NCBI RefSeq assembly: GCF_020614375.1
Contig: NZ_CP085328.1
Span: forward strand, 423,260 to 487,259
Reading direction: 5' to 3'
Length of the DNA stretch: 64,000 nucleotides
Source of the DNA: Haladaptatus salinisoli
GTDB lineage: Archaea > Halobacteriota > Halobacteria > Halobacteriales > Haladaptataceae
Shown here: positions 1 to 8,875 of the stretch, piece by piece
Position numbering within the stretch: position 1 is the first letter of the stretch
Layout: every line of letters starts with the position of its first letter
Program-made: the position numbers and the translations under genes
The notes under the pieces: model-generated
Databases searched by the model: none
What the model was told of the DNA's origin: nothing
What the model saw: only the letters and a program-made list of their open reading frames with translations

Positions 1-976
1 AGATATATGCGAATAGGACGAGGCCAACGTGGAGATTCCGACCGGAGATGTACGGCCGCAATAGTATTTCGGTGAGCCCATCAACGATCGTGGCTGTAAT
101 GAGTAGAAAAGCCACGGGGAACCAAATATAGAGTGGTTCTGATACCAATGCAGTGCCAGCTAGATAGAGGCCGACTGGAACGTAGACGAGTTTCATTCCA
201 ACCACTGGAACTAAACTTGCAAGCCCTGTCAATAGTCCGAACAAAACAGCTGCTGGAATAGCAAGCCCAGGAGGAGCAATCGCATTGAGGGCCATATACG
301 TGATCGAAGCAATGATAGCTACCACGAAGGCATTCAAAATATTGCCGAAGTAGATCGTCTGAAGATCAGTATCAACTGCCTCTAAGAAGGCGTGTGTCGC
401 ACTGTCCGAATTGCTAATTTGTGATGTGAACCAATTCGCAAGCTTCTGATCGTCTCGAAGAAGATAGAACGCAATCGCGAGCGCAATGAAGATGTGCAAA
501 AAACCGACGACAATTGCACTCAGATATCCACCTGCTGATGTGAGTATCTTACTCATTGTCTTTGGACTGAGATACTGCGTAAGTTGCTGGGGATTTGAAA
601 GCAACTGCTGCAATACTACCTGTGGATCCTGTGTCCCAATAACACGCTGCAGATATGGCCCAAGAAGTAATTGATATTGATCCAAATTTGACCCAAAGAG
701 TTCATTCACTTGATGAATACTCATGAGTACTGTATACGCAATCAGAAGTAATCCTGGGAACGCCAGCATACCGAGAGAAAGCCCGGCTACGAACGTTGGA
801 GATCCCACACGATGGGTTAGCTGCCGGTACACGGGCCGCGTTGCATAGTAAATAAATAATCCGAGAATGATCGTACCCACGTACGAGTAGAGGATGTAGA
901 CGAAAAGTACGCCGAGGATGCTAAAGATCAACCACCAGGCGATCCTTTCCCGGTTTTGAGTGATGTCGTGTTTCAC
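1..976 (-). CDS. AI-2E/PerM-family membrane permease, C-terminus beyond window
   Basis: Polytopic membrane protein of the AI-2E transporter (DUF20/PerM) family; substrate unknown. About 325 codons are visible and the stop lies left of the window. The chosen start is a GTG at 976, because an in-frame TGA lies two codons upstream. The N-terminus has a double hydrophobic hairpin (IFSILGVLFVYILYSYVG), a central extracellular segment rich in Q and L, and then the conserved permease core with FYLLRDD and a Pro/Gly-rich membrane stretch ending in LRPYISGR, which is typical of the family. A second, decayed member of the family lies at 6.2-7.3 kb. Confidence 0.85.
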   Translation of the reverse strand, partial: MKHDITQNRERIAWWLIFSILGVLFVYILYSYVGTIILGLFIYYATRPVYRQLTHRVGSPTFVAGLSLGMLAFPGLLLIAYTVLMSIHQVNELFGSNLDQYQLLLGPYLQRVIGTQDPQVVLQQLLSNPQQLTQYLSPKTMSKILTSAGGYLSAIVVGFLHIFIALAIAFYLLRDDQKLANWFTSQISNSDSATHAFLEAVDTDLQTIYFGNILNAFVVAIIASITYMALNAIAPPGLAIPAAVLFGLLTGLASLVPVVGMKLVYVPVGLYLAGTALVSEPLYIWFPVAFLLITATIVDGLTEILLRPYISGRNLHVGLVLFAYI

Positions 977-1322
977 GCATCAAACTTAGCGAGACAACAT
1001 CGTAAGCACAACGACTGGCACGTTGCGTGATGAGGTCAGTAGACAAGCGGTCGTTCACCAGAGTGAAACGAGGCATACCGTGACACCACAGCCGTCTCGA
1101 AGAGAGCACAGATGATATTATTTGCAAATTTTAACTTAATAGTCATTGATCTTCTGCCGCCTAAAATCGCAAACAGAAGTGAACCACCCTCGGTACCTTC
1201 GTTTCGATCTGTGCGGAGTTCGTGGCGCGTATGTATCGATTTCAGGTGGGTATGTGGAGGTGGTTGTTATCCTTGAGGTGGTCATTTCGGTGAGCGACCG
1301 AATCGGACTCCTACTGTAAATT

Positions 1323-1655
1323 ATGGCAGATGACAAACGAGCCCGAGACAAGCAAGCGGATGACGAAGAGCGACACCAGTCAGAGCGAGAGGTAGAGGAG
1401 GTACGTAACCGTGCCGGTGAAGACCAACAGAAGCACGGCGACCCTAGTGCGCAGCTTGGTGACCTTGATGGAGCACTCGAAACCCACGACTATCCAACCA
1501 CGACGGATGAATTGGTCGCAGCCTATGGCGACTATGAGATCGAAACTCAGGGCGGGACGGAATCCCTCGAGGAAGTGCTCGCTTCTACTGATAACCAAAC
1601 GTACGACTCCGCCGATGATGTTCAAGGCCGGATACTGGGGCTGATACATCGGTGA
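1323..1655 (+). CDS. DUF5789 family haloarchaeal protein
   Basis: Small, very hydrophilic, acidic protein of 110 residues. It begins MADDKRARDKQADDEERHQSE and continues with a charged helical region, then a conserved section (PTTTDELVAAYGDYEIE) that matches the haloarchaeal DUF5789 family; function unknown. The C-terminal VQGRI motif is also usual for the family. A shortened homologue with nearly the same N-terminus lies at 10948-11079. Family assignment is from memory of its characteristic N-terminus and E(L/T)..YG pattern. Confidence 0.78.
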   Translation: MADDKRARDKQADDEERHQSEREVEEVRNRAGEDQQKHGDPSAQLGDLDGALETHDYPTTTDELVAAYGDYEIETQGGTESLEEVLASTDNQTYDSADDVQGRILGLIHR

Positions 1656-2005
1656 CAAATTAGCTCTCGGGTATGCGAATCTCAGTCTGGTGGCTATTGC
1701 GCTGGGAGCACTCATACAGACACTTGCCATCTGCCCTGTGATCGTCCCCAAACATTGCCGTGCCTACGGAAACACTTGGATTACCACGCCCACGATCCCT
1801 AAGACGGCGATCTCTCTCGTTGAACGTCGATAGTGAATTCCTGTACACGGTTTCGATATCCCGAAACGTTTGAAATGTACTTTGTCTCCGACACAGCCAG
1901 TAGAGTGCTGTTCAGTGGATTGGGAATGGATTGGATAGACCGTCAGTCGGCGATAGAAGCTACACTCATCAATTAGATATTAACTCTACCTAGCCGCAAG
2001 ATGTC
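1656..2005. other. intergenic, no supported gene
   Basis: About 350 bases. One forward frame from the previous stop reads like a short membrane segment (LALGYANLSLVAIALGAL) but has no start and soon degenerates. This may be a remnant; nothing else is supported. Confidence 0.4.
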
Positions 2006-2263
2006 CTACCGACGGGTCCGCTCGTGTTTCGGTTCTAAGTTAAGAAACACGTCGTCCTCCGCACCACACTCCGGACAGGTATGCACGAAGTGGAGGCCGT
2101 CCTCATCACGTTTTTCTATGCGCCACTCTGACCGGGCGCGGGCGACGTTTCCACATTCTGGGCAGCGTTTGGGATGATCTTGGAGGTACGTCTGCATGAA
2201 GTCGATGAATGACTGCGTTCCAAGACGGTGGATTGGCATTGGTCGACCGTACGGGAAGCTCAC
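2006..2263 (-). CDS. haloarchaeal zinc-ribbon protein
   Basis: An 85-residue protein with two CPxCG knuckles (CPECGN and CPECGA) about 33 residues apart, which together form one zinc beta-ribbon. The intervening stretch (SEWRIEKRDEDG...FVHTC) is charged and would form the ribbon strands. Haloarchaea have many such tiny zinc-finger proteins, mostly uncharacterised and probably protein- or nucleic-acid-binding. An internal Met at 2239 (MPIHRLG) is an equally good start and matches the more conserved part; the longer start adds eight residues. Confidence 0.8.
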   Translation of the reverse strand: MSFPYGRPMPIHRLGTQSFIDFMQTYLQDHPKRCPECGNVARARSEWRIEKRDEDGLHFVHTCPECGAEDDVFLNLEPKHERTRR

Positions 2264-2405
2264 ATATCAGCATATTCCACCCGTTAGTTCCTCAACAGTA
2301 CATACCACAAGATCTGGGCTCTTTTTGATAGTTGATGAGTGTGCCAGCCAGCAACGGTTACTCGTCTGTTTGTAGATATCGATCCGATTACGGAGATTCA
2401 AGGAG

Positions 2406-2440
2406 AAAGCCCCGCCCTTTAGGGCGGAGAGGATGTCACC
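2406..2440 (+). repeat. solo right end of an IS1341/IS200-IS605-type element
   Basis: A 6-bp stem CCGCCC-TTTA-GGGCGG is followed by GGATGTCAC. This resembles the right-end hairpin of TnpB-type elements of halophiles; compare the end at 30525-30566. No TnpB coding sequence remains beside it. It also overlaps the stop of the CBS gene and could act as its terminator. Confidence 0.45.
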
Positions 2441-3644
2441 CGCCAAGCCACCAGCCATAGAGCTGTGCCTGCTCGTCAGTGTCCGGATGCTTCTTCGAGT
2501 GGCCGTAGGTCTTCCCCTTGAGCAGCTGACGTTCGACCGCGTTCGCGGCGAGTCGAAGGGCGTGAGAGGCACCGTAGCCCTCCCCATCGGCCGTGAAGTA
2601 GCCGCGGTCGGTGACTAGTCGAATCCGTGCCTGCACCAGCGGTACACCCCGGCTTTGTTCCTTGTGCTCCTGCAGTTCGATGCTGGCCTTGATTACGCTC
2701 ATCTCACCGTACTTCGCGGTCATGCTCTCGATCAGCGCAGAGACGTCGTCGTAGTCCATCCCCTCCAGCAGGTCGAGCCCGAACACCTGAACGGCGTTCC
2801 GGTCGTCGCGCTCCCAGGTGAGCGCTTCGATGACGTCCGTTTTCGTGATGATACCGATCGGCTCGTCGGCTTCGTCGGCCGTGACGACGAGTGAGGAGAT
2901 CCCCCGCTCGAACATCATCTTGACGACCTCGTCGAGCGGTGCGCTCCGCTCAACCGTTACGACTGCGTCGGACATCAGGTTCCGGATCGGCAGGTCGAGC
3001 ATTCGATCGGCATCGCCCTCGCGCGCACCGAACCCACCACGGTTCTGCCCACCGCCACTGCGGCCACCGAAGCCGCTCGACGAACCGCCCTGGCTCTTAC
3101 TGCCACTCCGCGTCGTGAATTCGATAACGTCATACAGACTCAGCATTCCCACGAGATCGTCCTCGTCGACGACCGGGAGGTGGGCTATACCGGCTTCTCG
3201 AAGCGTATTGAGCGCTTTCCCGATCGTAGTTTCAGGAGTCGCACTGACCAACTTCGCCGTGTAGGCGTCGTCGACAGTCACTGCGTCGAGAAACGGACGG
3301 ATGGCCTCGAGGATCATATCGCCGGTCACCACGCCGATGACACGGTCATCGTCTAGTACGGGGAGCGTTTTGGCGTCACTGCCGATCATGAGCCGCGCGA
3401 CCTCGCGGACGTCCTCGGTGCGGTCGACCGTCGGGACGTGCTGTACCTGTGAGCCGACCTTCGCAGACGGCTGATTGGACGAGGAAGCCATCTGTCGACG
3501 GCTGACGACGCCGCGGTACTCGTCGCCGTCCGTCACAACTACCGCATCGAGTTTCTGGTTCTCGAACGCCCCGGCGACCTTCGAGAGCGGTGTGCCGATG
3601 TCGAACTCGGTGAACTCCGTCGAGAGAATTTTAGAGATGTCCAT
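2436..3644 (-). CDS. four-CBS-domain protein with C-terminal S30AE/HPF-like domain
   Basis: A 402-residue cytoplasmic protein. It has two CBS pairs (about residues 1-125 and 125-290) separated by a Gly/Ser-rich linker near residues 180-215 (SSSGFGGRSGGG). The last roughly 100 residues (SMTAKYGEM...YFTADGEGYGASHALRLAANAVERQL) resemble the hibernation-promoting S30AE/RaiA fold, in which a D/G-Y-A-A-x-x-A-A helix precedes ERQL. CBS pairs bind adenine nucleotides, so the fusion suggests an energy-sensing ribosome-associated factor. This is inference; the CBS part is certain, the C-terminal assignment is by motif only. Confidence 0.88.
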   Translation of the reverse strand: MDISKILSTEFTEFDIGTPLSKVAGAFENQKLDAVVVTDGDEYRGVVSRRQMASSSNQPSAKVGSQVQHVPTVDRTEDVREVARLMIGSDAKTLPVLDDDRVIGVVTGDMILEAIRPFLDAVTVDDAYTAKLVSATPETTIGKALNTLREAGIAHLPVVDEDDLVGMLSLYDVIEFTTRSGSKSQGGSSSGFGGRSGGGQNRGGFGAREGDADRMLDLPIRNLMSDAVVTVERSAPLDEVVKMMFERGISSLVVTADEADEPIGIITKTDVIEALTWERDDRNAVQVFGLDLLEGMDYDDVSALIESMTAKYGEMSVIKASIELQEHKEQSRGVPLVQARIRLVTDRGYFTADGEGYGASHALRLAANAVERQLLKGKTYGHSKKHPDTDEQAQLYGWWLGG

Positions 3645-3899
3645 GGGTAACTCTCTAGTGGGAGGGGTGCTGGACGGTTATATCTGTCCTACCCCTGTTC
3701 TTGCAGCCGGAGAGATATCGAGTGAGGAAACGTCGACGTGATTATGACCGCCAAATCGACGAAATAGAGGTGGAGTTCACCGGCTCTATCGACGATCCAC
3801 AGCCGTGTTCGTTAGCACGTGACGAGTGCGACCGATCCTCGATTGTCTCGCTTGCTCAGTCCCCATCCCTACAAGTCCCCGACCGAATAATGAACGGAT

Positions 3900-5243
3900 A
3901 TGGTAGATCTGATTTCCGTGGGTGGATTGCTTCTCGCTTTCTTCTTGGTCATCATGAACGGGGTGTTCGTGGCGGCGGAATTCGCATTCGTCAAAGTCCG
4001 ACCAACCCGAGTGAACGCACTCGTCGACCGAGGGAAACCTGGAGCGAGCCTGGTACAAGATGTCATTGAGAACCTCGACGGCTATCTCGCCGTCAGTCAG
4101 CTCGGGATAACGCTCTCCTCGCTCGGCCTCGGGTGGATCGGCGAACCCGCTGTGGCAACGCTCATCGAACCCGTACTCGGTGAGGTGCTTCCCGCGGGCA
4201 CGATCCATCTCGTCGCGTTCGCGCTGGGCTTCGGCTTCGTCACGTTCCTCCACGTCGTCTTCGGCGAACTCGCCCCGAAGACGTTCGCTATTCAGGAGGC
4301 CGAACGGGTGGCGCTCCTCGTTGCGCCGCTCATGAAATTCTTCTACTATGCGTTTATGCCGGGTATCATCGTCTTCAACGGAACTGCCAACTACTTCACC
4401 CGCCTCGTCGGCGTCTCGCCAGCGTCAGAAGGCGAAGAGACCCACACCGAGGAAGAGATTCTGATGATCCTCAGCCGCTCAGAAGAGTCCGGACACATCG
4501 ATCTCGACGAGGTCGAGATGATCGAGAGTGTCTTCGAACTCGGCGACACGATCGCCCGCGAAATAATGGTTCCCCGTCCCGACGTGGAAACCGTATCCGC
4601 CTCGATGGCACTCCCGGAACTCCGATCAGTCACTGCCAGCGGAACCTACACTCGTTACATCGTGCTCGACGAGGACGGGGAACAGCCGATTGGATTCGTC
4701 CACGCAAAGGACATTCTGCAGGCGAGTGAAAACAAGAGTGATCACGACAACCCCATCACTGCTCGTGACCTCGCACGAGATGTCATTGTCGTCCCGGAGA
4801 CGCGACGGATCGACACTATTCTCGCCGAGTTTCAGACGCACGGTGGTGGACAGATCGCCGTCGTCATCGACGAATGGGGCGTCTTCGAGGGTATCGTAAC
4901 CATCGAGGACATCCTCGAGGAAATCGTCGGCGACATTCGAGACGAATTTGACACGGCACCGCAGGATCCCACTATCGAGCAACGGGACGACGGAACGTAC
5001 GTCGTCGACGGCGGCGTTCCAGTTCAAGAAGTGAACGAACGGCTCGGCACCGAGTTCGAGACAGACGCGGTCGAAACGATCGGCGGATTCGTCTTTAGCC
5101 AACTCGGGCGCGAACCTGAAGTCGCCGATCAGATCGAACAGAATGGATACATCCTTCGCGTCGACGCTATCGACAACGCGCGAATTGAACGGCTCGTAAT
5201 CCACCCGGGAGAACAGTCTCAAAAGAAAACCACTGACGAATAA
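3900..5243 (+). CDS. CNNM/CorC (hemolysin C-like) membrane protein with CBS pair
   Basis: A 447-residue protein in the usual three-part order. The N-terminal CNNM (DUF21) domain has about four membrane segments (residues 5-25, 60-80, 95-120, 135-155) and the FGELAPK motif. A CBS pair follows at about residues 205-330, and a CorC_HlyC domain at about residues 345-430. The family mediates or regulates Mg2+/Co2+ or Na+ transport, with CBS binding ATP. It is intact and of normal length. The ATG follows a short AT-rich stretch, and it is separated from neighbours on both sides, so it is probably monocistronic. Confidence 0.93.
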   Translation: MVDLISVGGLLLAFFLVIMNGVFVAAEFAFVKVRPTRVNALVDRGKPGASLVQDVIENLDGYLAVSQLGITLSSLGLGWIGEPAVATLIEPVLGEVLPAGTIHLVAFALGFGFVTFLHVVFGELAPKTFAIQEAERVALLVAPLMKFFYYAFMPGIIVFNGTANYFTRLVGVSPASEGEETHTEEEILMILSRSEESGHIDLDEVEMIESVFELGDTIAREIMVPRPDVETVSASMALPELRSVTASGTYTRYIVLDEDGEQPIGFVHAKDILQASENKSDHDNPITARDLARDVIVVPETRRIDTILAEFQTHGGGQIAVVIDEWGVFEGIVTIEDILEEIVGDIRDEFDTAPQDPTIEQRDDGTYVVDGGVPVQEVNERLGTEFETDAVETIGGFVFSQLGREPEVADQIEQNGYILRVDAIDNARIERLVIHPGEQSQKKTTDE

Positions 5244-5312
5244 CTCGTCCTCAAGCGGTGTGACTATATCGGGCAGAAGAGAGTGGCCCAACTCACGCTA
5301 GGCGTACTCACC

Positions 5313-5860
5313 AATGAGTCTCGAGATAATCGACCGGATGGTGCTCGAAACCGCGTTTGGACGCATTCTCGGAGGAACTGAACGCGCAGTCTCGGAAGGG
5401 GTTGGAATCGTGGCGAAGTGGTTCGTCTATCGCTAGCGATCCTAGCCGCGGCAAATCTCCTCGTGATCCCGTTGTTGTCAGAGTGGATCTCGATGGCCGT
5501 ATCCTATCTACTGGCGTTCGTCGCCGGACTGTTGTGATTGTTCTCGGTTTCGTCGTCGCGGACTTCATCGGTGATGCGATCATGCGGACCCAGGCGTCCA
5601 CCCAAACGGCGTATACGTCTTGGTTCATCGCTGGGTCATGGATATTCATCTACTTCACGGTGATTGTCATCGGACCGGACACGATGGGTGTTGACGTCGG
5701 CATCCTGTTCGTCTTCTTCGAGGTGGTCGCGTGGGGACTCGCTGCGGCTGTCGCGATCGGCGTCGGCATCGCCGTGAGCTGGGACGGCCACACCTCCGTT
5801 CAGGAAAATATCGACCGCTGGATGGGGCGCGCGTCCGCCGGGACACCGTCGCCAGCCTGC
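5313..5860 (+). pseudogene. decayed membrane protein (conserved TM-helix/mechanosensitive-like)
   Basis: The reading frame is broken at least twice. The N-terminal piece starts with MSLEIIDRMV and stops after about 40 codons at TAG. The next piece (LAILAAANLLVIPLLSEWIS) is in another frame and stops at TGA. The third piece (FVVADFIGDAIMRTQAST, then IFIYFTVIVIGPDTMGVDVGI) is in a third frame. Joined, they give a protein with three to four membrane helices and a Gly-rich last helix, like haloarchaeal conserved-TM-helix proteins. The 3' end runs directly into a remnant of an unrelated gene. Confidence 0.7.
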
Positions 5861-5865
5861 TTGCC

Positions 5866-6083
5866 CACGCTGACGCTGACCAGTATGGATTCAAACCGAA
5901 GGTACCACGAGTTCGGAACGTTCAGTCAGAATCGGCTGCGTATATCATCCGCGGATTACCACGGACTCCGTCCCCCTTGGAGGAGCCGATCGCGACGACG
6001 AAACCGAAGAGCGACTCAACGCAGCGCTCTGGAGATATTGCAAGCGCGTGGTCACTCTAATTGAAGACAAACCCAACGAGTAG
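5866..6083 (+). pseudogene. C-terminal remnant, paralogue of the intact gene at 10371
   Basis: Two frames match the protein at 10371-10799. DQYGF in one frame is followed in the next frame by CVYHPRITTDS and DDETEERLNAALW, which are nearly identical to CVYHPQITTDS and DDETEERLNAALW there. The last codons (TLIEDKPNE, stop TAG) correspond to its C-terminus. There is no start and the first half is absent, so a deletion has joined it to the membrane-protein remnant upstream. Confidence 0.72.
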
Positions 6084-6238
6084 TCCGCCACCGACAAGGA
6101 TAATTTCTGGGTTATCATCAGCCTCATATTATATTCACAATGCCAGTCGTGGACTACGGGGAATGAGTAGAAGTCGTCGTACATTTGGACGCAGCTCATT
6201 ATTCAAGGGGTAAAAATGGATGACGGAGACGGTTGCAA

Positions 6239-7275
6239 TTAGTCGGCGATCGGTTGCGTGTTCTCCTGGGCGAACAGGTCGAGTATGATTTTTCGGCCAG
6301 TAATCATCGGTCGGAGCGGGGCAATCAATGCGGCGACCATTGTGGTGGGCATTTTCGGAGGACTTGTCGTGTTTGGAGCGATTGGCCTGTTCATCGGCCC
6401 CGTAGTCCTCGGGGGAGCGAGGTAGATGTCGAAGACGCTAATTATCGAACCATACACCAGTATCGCGCTCGCTGCCACGGGCCGTCCGACCAGAAGGAGA
6501 TAGACCGAAACTGGCACCCAGACACCGAACGCGCCGATTAGCGGGAGCAGCGTGAGGATGAAGGTCGCGACGGTCAGGAAGACGATCCTGGACATACCAA
6601 CGAGTGCTAGTCCGATTCCCAACAGCACGGCTTGGATGACCGCGACAGCGACGTTACCCACGACGGAGGCCCACATGAGGTGGTCGAGTTCTACGAACAG
6701 TTCTCGCTGTACACGATCGCCGACGGGGACGACCGATTCCAGCCACGCGACGAACCGTTCGCCGTCGCGTAACAGTGCGAAGAGGACGAAGCCTGTCACG
6801 GTGAGCCCAATCAGCACGCCCGGGAGGCCGCCGATGACGGCGAGTATGCCAGTGGCGAGTCGCTGCACGGTCTGCGCTATCGGCTCTTGATAGGTCGCGT
6901 ACAACAGGTCGAGGTCGACGACGAATCCGATGGTTTCGAGTCGGTCCTGGATACGGTCCGGGCTGAATGCTCCCTCCTGGATTGCGGTGAGGAGCGCTAG
7001 GTCCTGCTGAAATGCGATAGCGAGGACGTATGCGACCGGAATGAAAAAAAGACTATCGACATCGCGATAGTGGCGACCGCTGCCGTCGCCGAGCTCAGCC
7101 ATTACTCGAGTCTCCGTTGTACGAGTGCGAGAACGTATGCGAGCACGATCGCGAGCAAGACGTATTGCAAGTATGTGAAGACGAGCAGTACGGCGAGCAT
7201 CGTGCTTACCACTGCAAAGATCGTCAGTGCATTCCTGTCCGAAGACTGCTATGGCGGCCCGCTCTTCTTAGTCAT
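6239..7275 (-). pseudogene. AI-2E-family permease, disrupted by stops, frameshift and inversion
   Basis: Reading from an ATG at 7275, the frame meets TAG at codon 9 (7249-7251) and TAA after LVQRRLE (near 7104). It shifts frame in a run of seven A at 7044-7050, then runs openly through the permease core (FVLFALLRDGERFVAW, later LTLLPLIGAFGVWVP) to VFDIYL. The last conserved segment (RPVIIGRSGAIN ... GLFIGPVVLGGA) is present but on the opposite strand at 6292-6420. The native end, KIILDLFAQENTQPIAD, then follows in frame. With the lesions reversed, it would be a complete AI-2E-type permease. Confidence 0.9.
6292..6420. other. 129-bp microinversion inside the permease pseudogene
   Basis: Read on the plus strand, this block encodes FRPVIIGRSGAI...VVGIFGGLVVFGAIGLF...VVLGGA, the standard C-terminal permease segment, although the gene itself is on the minus strand. 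Flipping exactly these 129 bases restores an uninterrupted frame from VFDIY through the family segment into KIILDLF. The ends share no inverted repeat longer than about three bases. Confidence 0.85.
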
Positions 7276-7604
7276 ATACTCCCTTTAAAGAGCATTTCTT
7301 ATGATTCTCATACCCGTGTCCCCGCTGTTTCTGCACGTGAGGGGGCTAGGCCGATTTCTCGATGACGGATCTGAGATTTCCGGATGGACATGCCCAGATT
7401 CGAATTGCTAAGTAAATGATGCGAACGACGTAGTGAATAGAGAGCATGGATTCAGTGTTTTGGCTTCGATTGTTTCAAGCCATTTGATCGATCTGTGAAT
7501 ACCTATACGGTTCGGTGAACCTCTTCACTTGTTGAAAATATAATCATATTTGATAGGGAATGGGTTTGGAACTAGAGCTAATTATCCTCAATCACACCCG
7601 TCTC
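7276..7604. other. intergenic, AT-rich, no gene seen
   Basis: About 330 bases with stops in all frames. It separates the permease pseudogene from the regulator cluster. No convincing hairpin or repeat was found. Confidence 0.5.
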
Positions 7605-8012
7605 TCACTCGTGGACGTCATACAGTTCGACCAGCGTCAGGAGATCTCGTTCCAGTTCACCGCCAACGAACTGGACGTGACCCGTTTCAGCCTCGTAGTC
7701 GATTATTCGAGTCTCCTCCAGTTTTGGGAGATGGGTATGGTGAAGTGCGATCCGGACGCGTTGTCGTTGTTCGTCGGACACCCGTTCCGCATCTTCGTCT
7801 CGAACCCGGTCTGCAACGCGATCTACGAGCGCATCGTATGCCAGTGTTTTGTCGGATGCATTGTTCACTGCGTTGAGGATGGCGCGTCGATGTTCGTTCG
7901 CTACTACCGACAGAATCGTATCGGGGGAGATCGGTCTCTCACGCCCCGAAGAATTGGAATCCTCATCAATTGACTGGATATCACGTGTCCCCAGCTCTCG
8001 ACTCTCATCCAT
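7605..8012 (-). CDS. DUF7344 winged-helix regulator
   Basis: A 135-residue soluble protein starting MDESRELGTRD. After an acidic 25-residue tail comes a winged-helix core (DTILSVVANEHRRAILNAV) and the family signature ALHHTHLPKLEETRIIDYE, in which the H-LPKL-helix is the recognition element and the wing follows. DUF7344 is a haloarchaeal DNA-binding family, generally small and paralogous. It lies 58 bases downstream of a Bat-type gene on the same strand, an arrangement seen twice more in this window. The element at 8051-8064 sits 38 bases upstream of its start. A longer in-frame start exists but would swallow that element. Confidence 0.86.
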   Translation of the reverse strand: MDESRELGTRDIQSIDEDSNSSGRERPISPDTILSVVANEHRRAILNAVNNASDKTLAYDALVDRVADRVRDEDAERVSDEQRQRVRIALHHTHLPKLEETRIIDYEAETGHVQFVGGELERDLLTLVELYDVHE

Positions 8013-8050
8013 ACTCACATAGCGTAGGCCCAACTGCCTGGTTTTGTCCC

Positions 8051-8064
8051 ATGGTGTATCATGG
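8051..8064 (-). promoter_or_regulatory. shared upstream element, copy 1 (CCATGATACACCAT)
   Basis: Reads CCATGATACACCAT on the minus strand, ending 38 bases before the DUF7344 start at 8012. The same element in the same orientation precedes the next two regulators. Confidence 0.65.
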
Positions 8065-8070
8065 AAACAG

Positions 8071-8736
8071 TCAATCCACTTTCGCCGCTGACTCGGGCGT
8101 GAGAAGCGCGTGCCTCCCGAACGCACTGATGGCACGACGCAGTCGCTCCGTCACTGCCTGGTCGGAAATCCCGAGCTCGTCGGCTAACTCCGCGGTCGTA
8201 CAGCCGCGTGGAATGTCGTAGTATCCCATTCGAACGGCGAGCGTGAGCGCTTCTCGTTGAGGCTCACTCAAGCCGTACCACGGACCGGCCTCGGGGTTCG
8301 TCGGATTGAATACACGGGTTAGCTCCAGGGAGATGTGCGCGTCCTCACAACAGTCCTGGCACTGACTCAATGCCTCGCGGTCAGGGAATCGCATCTCGAA
8401 ATTCCACCCTTCCGGTGATCCAGTAGCACTCAGTATTTGCCCGTCGTGTTCCAAGATGCACTGAAAAAGGTGGTCCTGGCTCGCATCCCAGTCGATCTTG
8501 AACAGCGTCCGATCTTCGAACACGTCCACCTCCGTGACGCTGTTGACAGTTGGATAGCGTTCGACAGTCTCGAGAAAGCCGTTTTCGACCGGTTCGTAGA
8601 CCCAGAAGAGCGGGACGGTCACGTTCCCACTTGGAACGAGCGTTTCGAGTTCGATGGCCGACGCTTGCTCTAAACTGAGGATTTGTCCGAGTTCGAAATT
8701 GTCGGATGGGATGCGAATCTCCGTAATCACACTCAT
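8071..8736 (-). CDS. Bat-type regulator (N-terminal sensor + HTH_10)
   Basis: A 221-residue protein starting MSVITEIRIPS. Residues about 1-150 form the Bat-associated domain (IPSDNFELGQILS ... VPLFWVYE ... FEMRFPDREALSQCQDCC). The C-terminal 55 residues are an HTH_10 domain (LSEPQREALTLAVRMGYYDIPRG ... LADELGISDQAVTERLRRA). Bacterio-opsin-activator-like proteins of this short class lack PAS/GAF modules; their ligand is unknown. Longer in-frame starts extend into the shared element at 8783-8796 and were rejected. It is transcribed away from a second Bat-type gene and toward a DUF7344 gene. Confidence 0.9.
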   Translation of the reverse strand: MSVITEIRIPSDNFELGQILSLEQASAIELETLVPSGNVTVPLFWVYEPVENGFLETVERYPTVNSVTEVDVFEDRTLFKIDWDASQDHLFQCILEHDGQILSATGSPEGWNFEMRFPDREALSQCQDCCEDAHISLELTRVFNPTNPEAGPWYGLSEPQREALTLAVRMGYYDIPRGCTTAELADELGISDQAVTERLRRAISAFGRHALLTPESAAKVD

Positions 8737-8782
8737 GCTCGCTTGTGAGACTAGATTGCTCGGTCGTACAAAAGGAGACGAC

Positions 8783-8796
8783 ATGGTGTGCCATGG
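8783..8796 (-). promoter_or_regulatory. shared upstream element, copy 2 (CCATGGCACACCAT)
   Basis: On the minus strand, CCATGGCACACCAT ends 46 bases before the Bat-type start at 8736. Together with copy 3 it forms an inverted pair across the divergent intergenic region. Confidence 0.65.
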
Positions 8797-8875
8797 TTGC
8801 CTGGATACCAAACGTACTCCTCGCTCACAGCGCACATTATCCCGGCCATCAACGGTGCGTTGGCTCGTCTCGAAG

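Noticed and set aside
1660..1848. 62-codon minus-strand frame rich in Arg and His
   Set aside because: Composition typical of an antisense frame; no motif.
6292..6420. Phase-variable invertible switch
   Set aside because: No flanking inverted repeats and no nearby recombinase, and the rest of the gene is already dead through two stops and a frameshift.
7560..7973. Long plus-strand frame opposite the DUF7344 gene
   Set aside because: Antisense shadow of 7605-8012; the minus strand has clear DUF7344 motifs.
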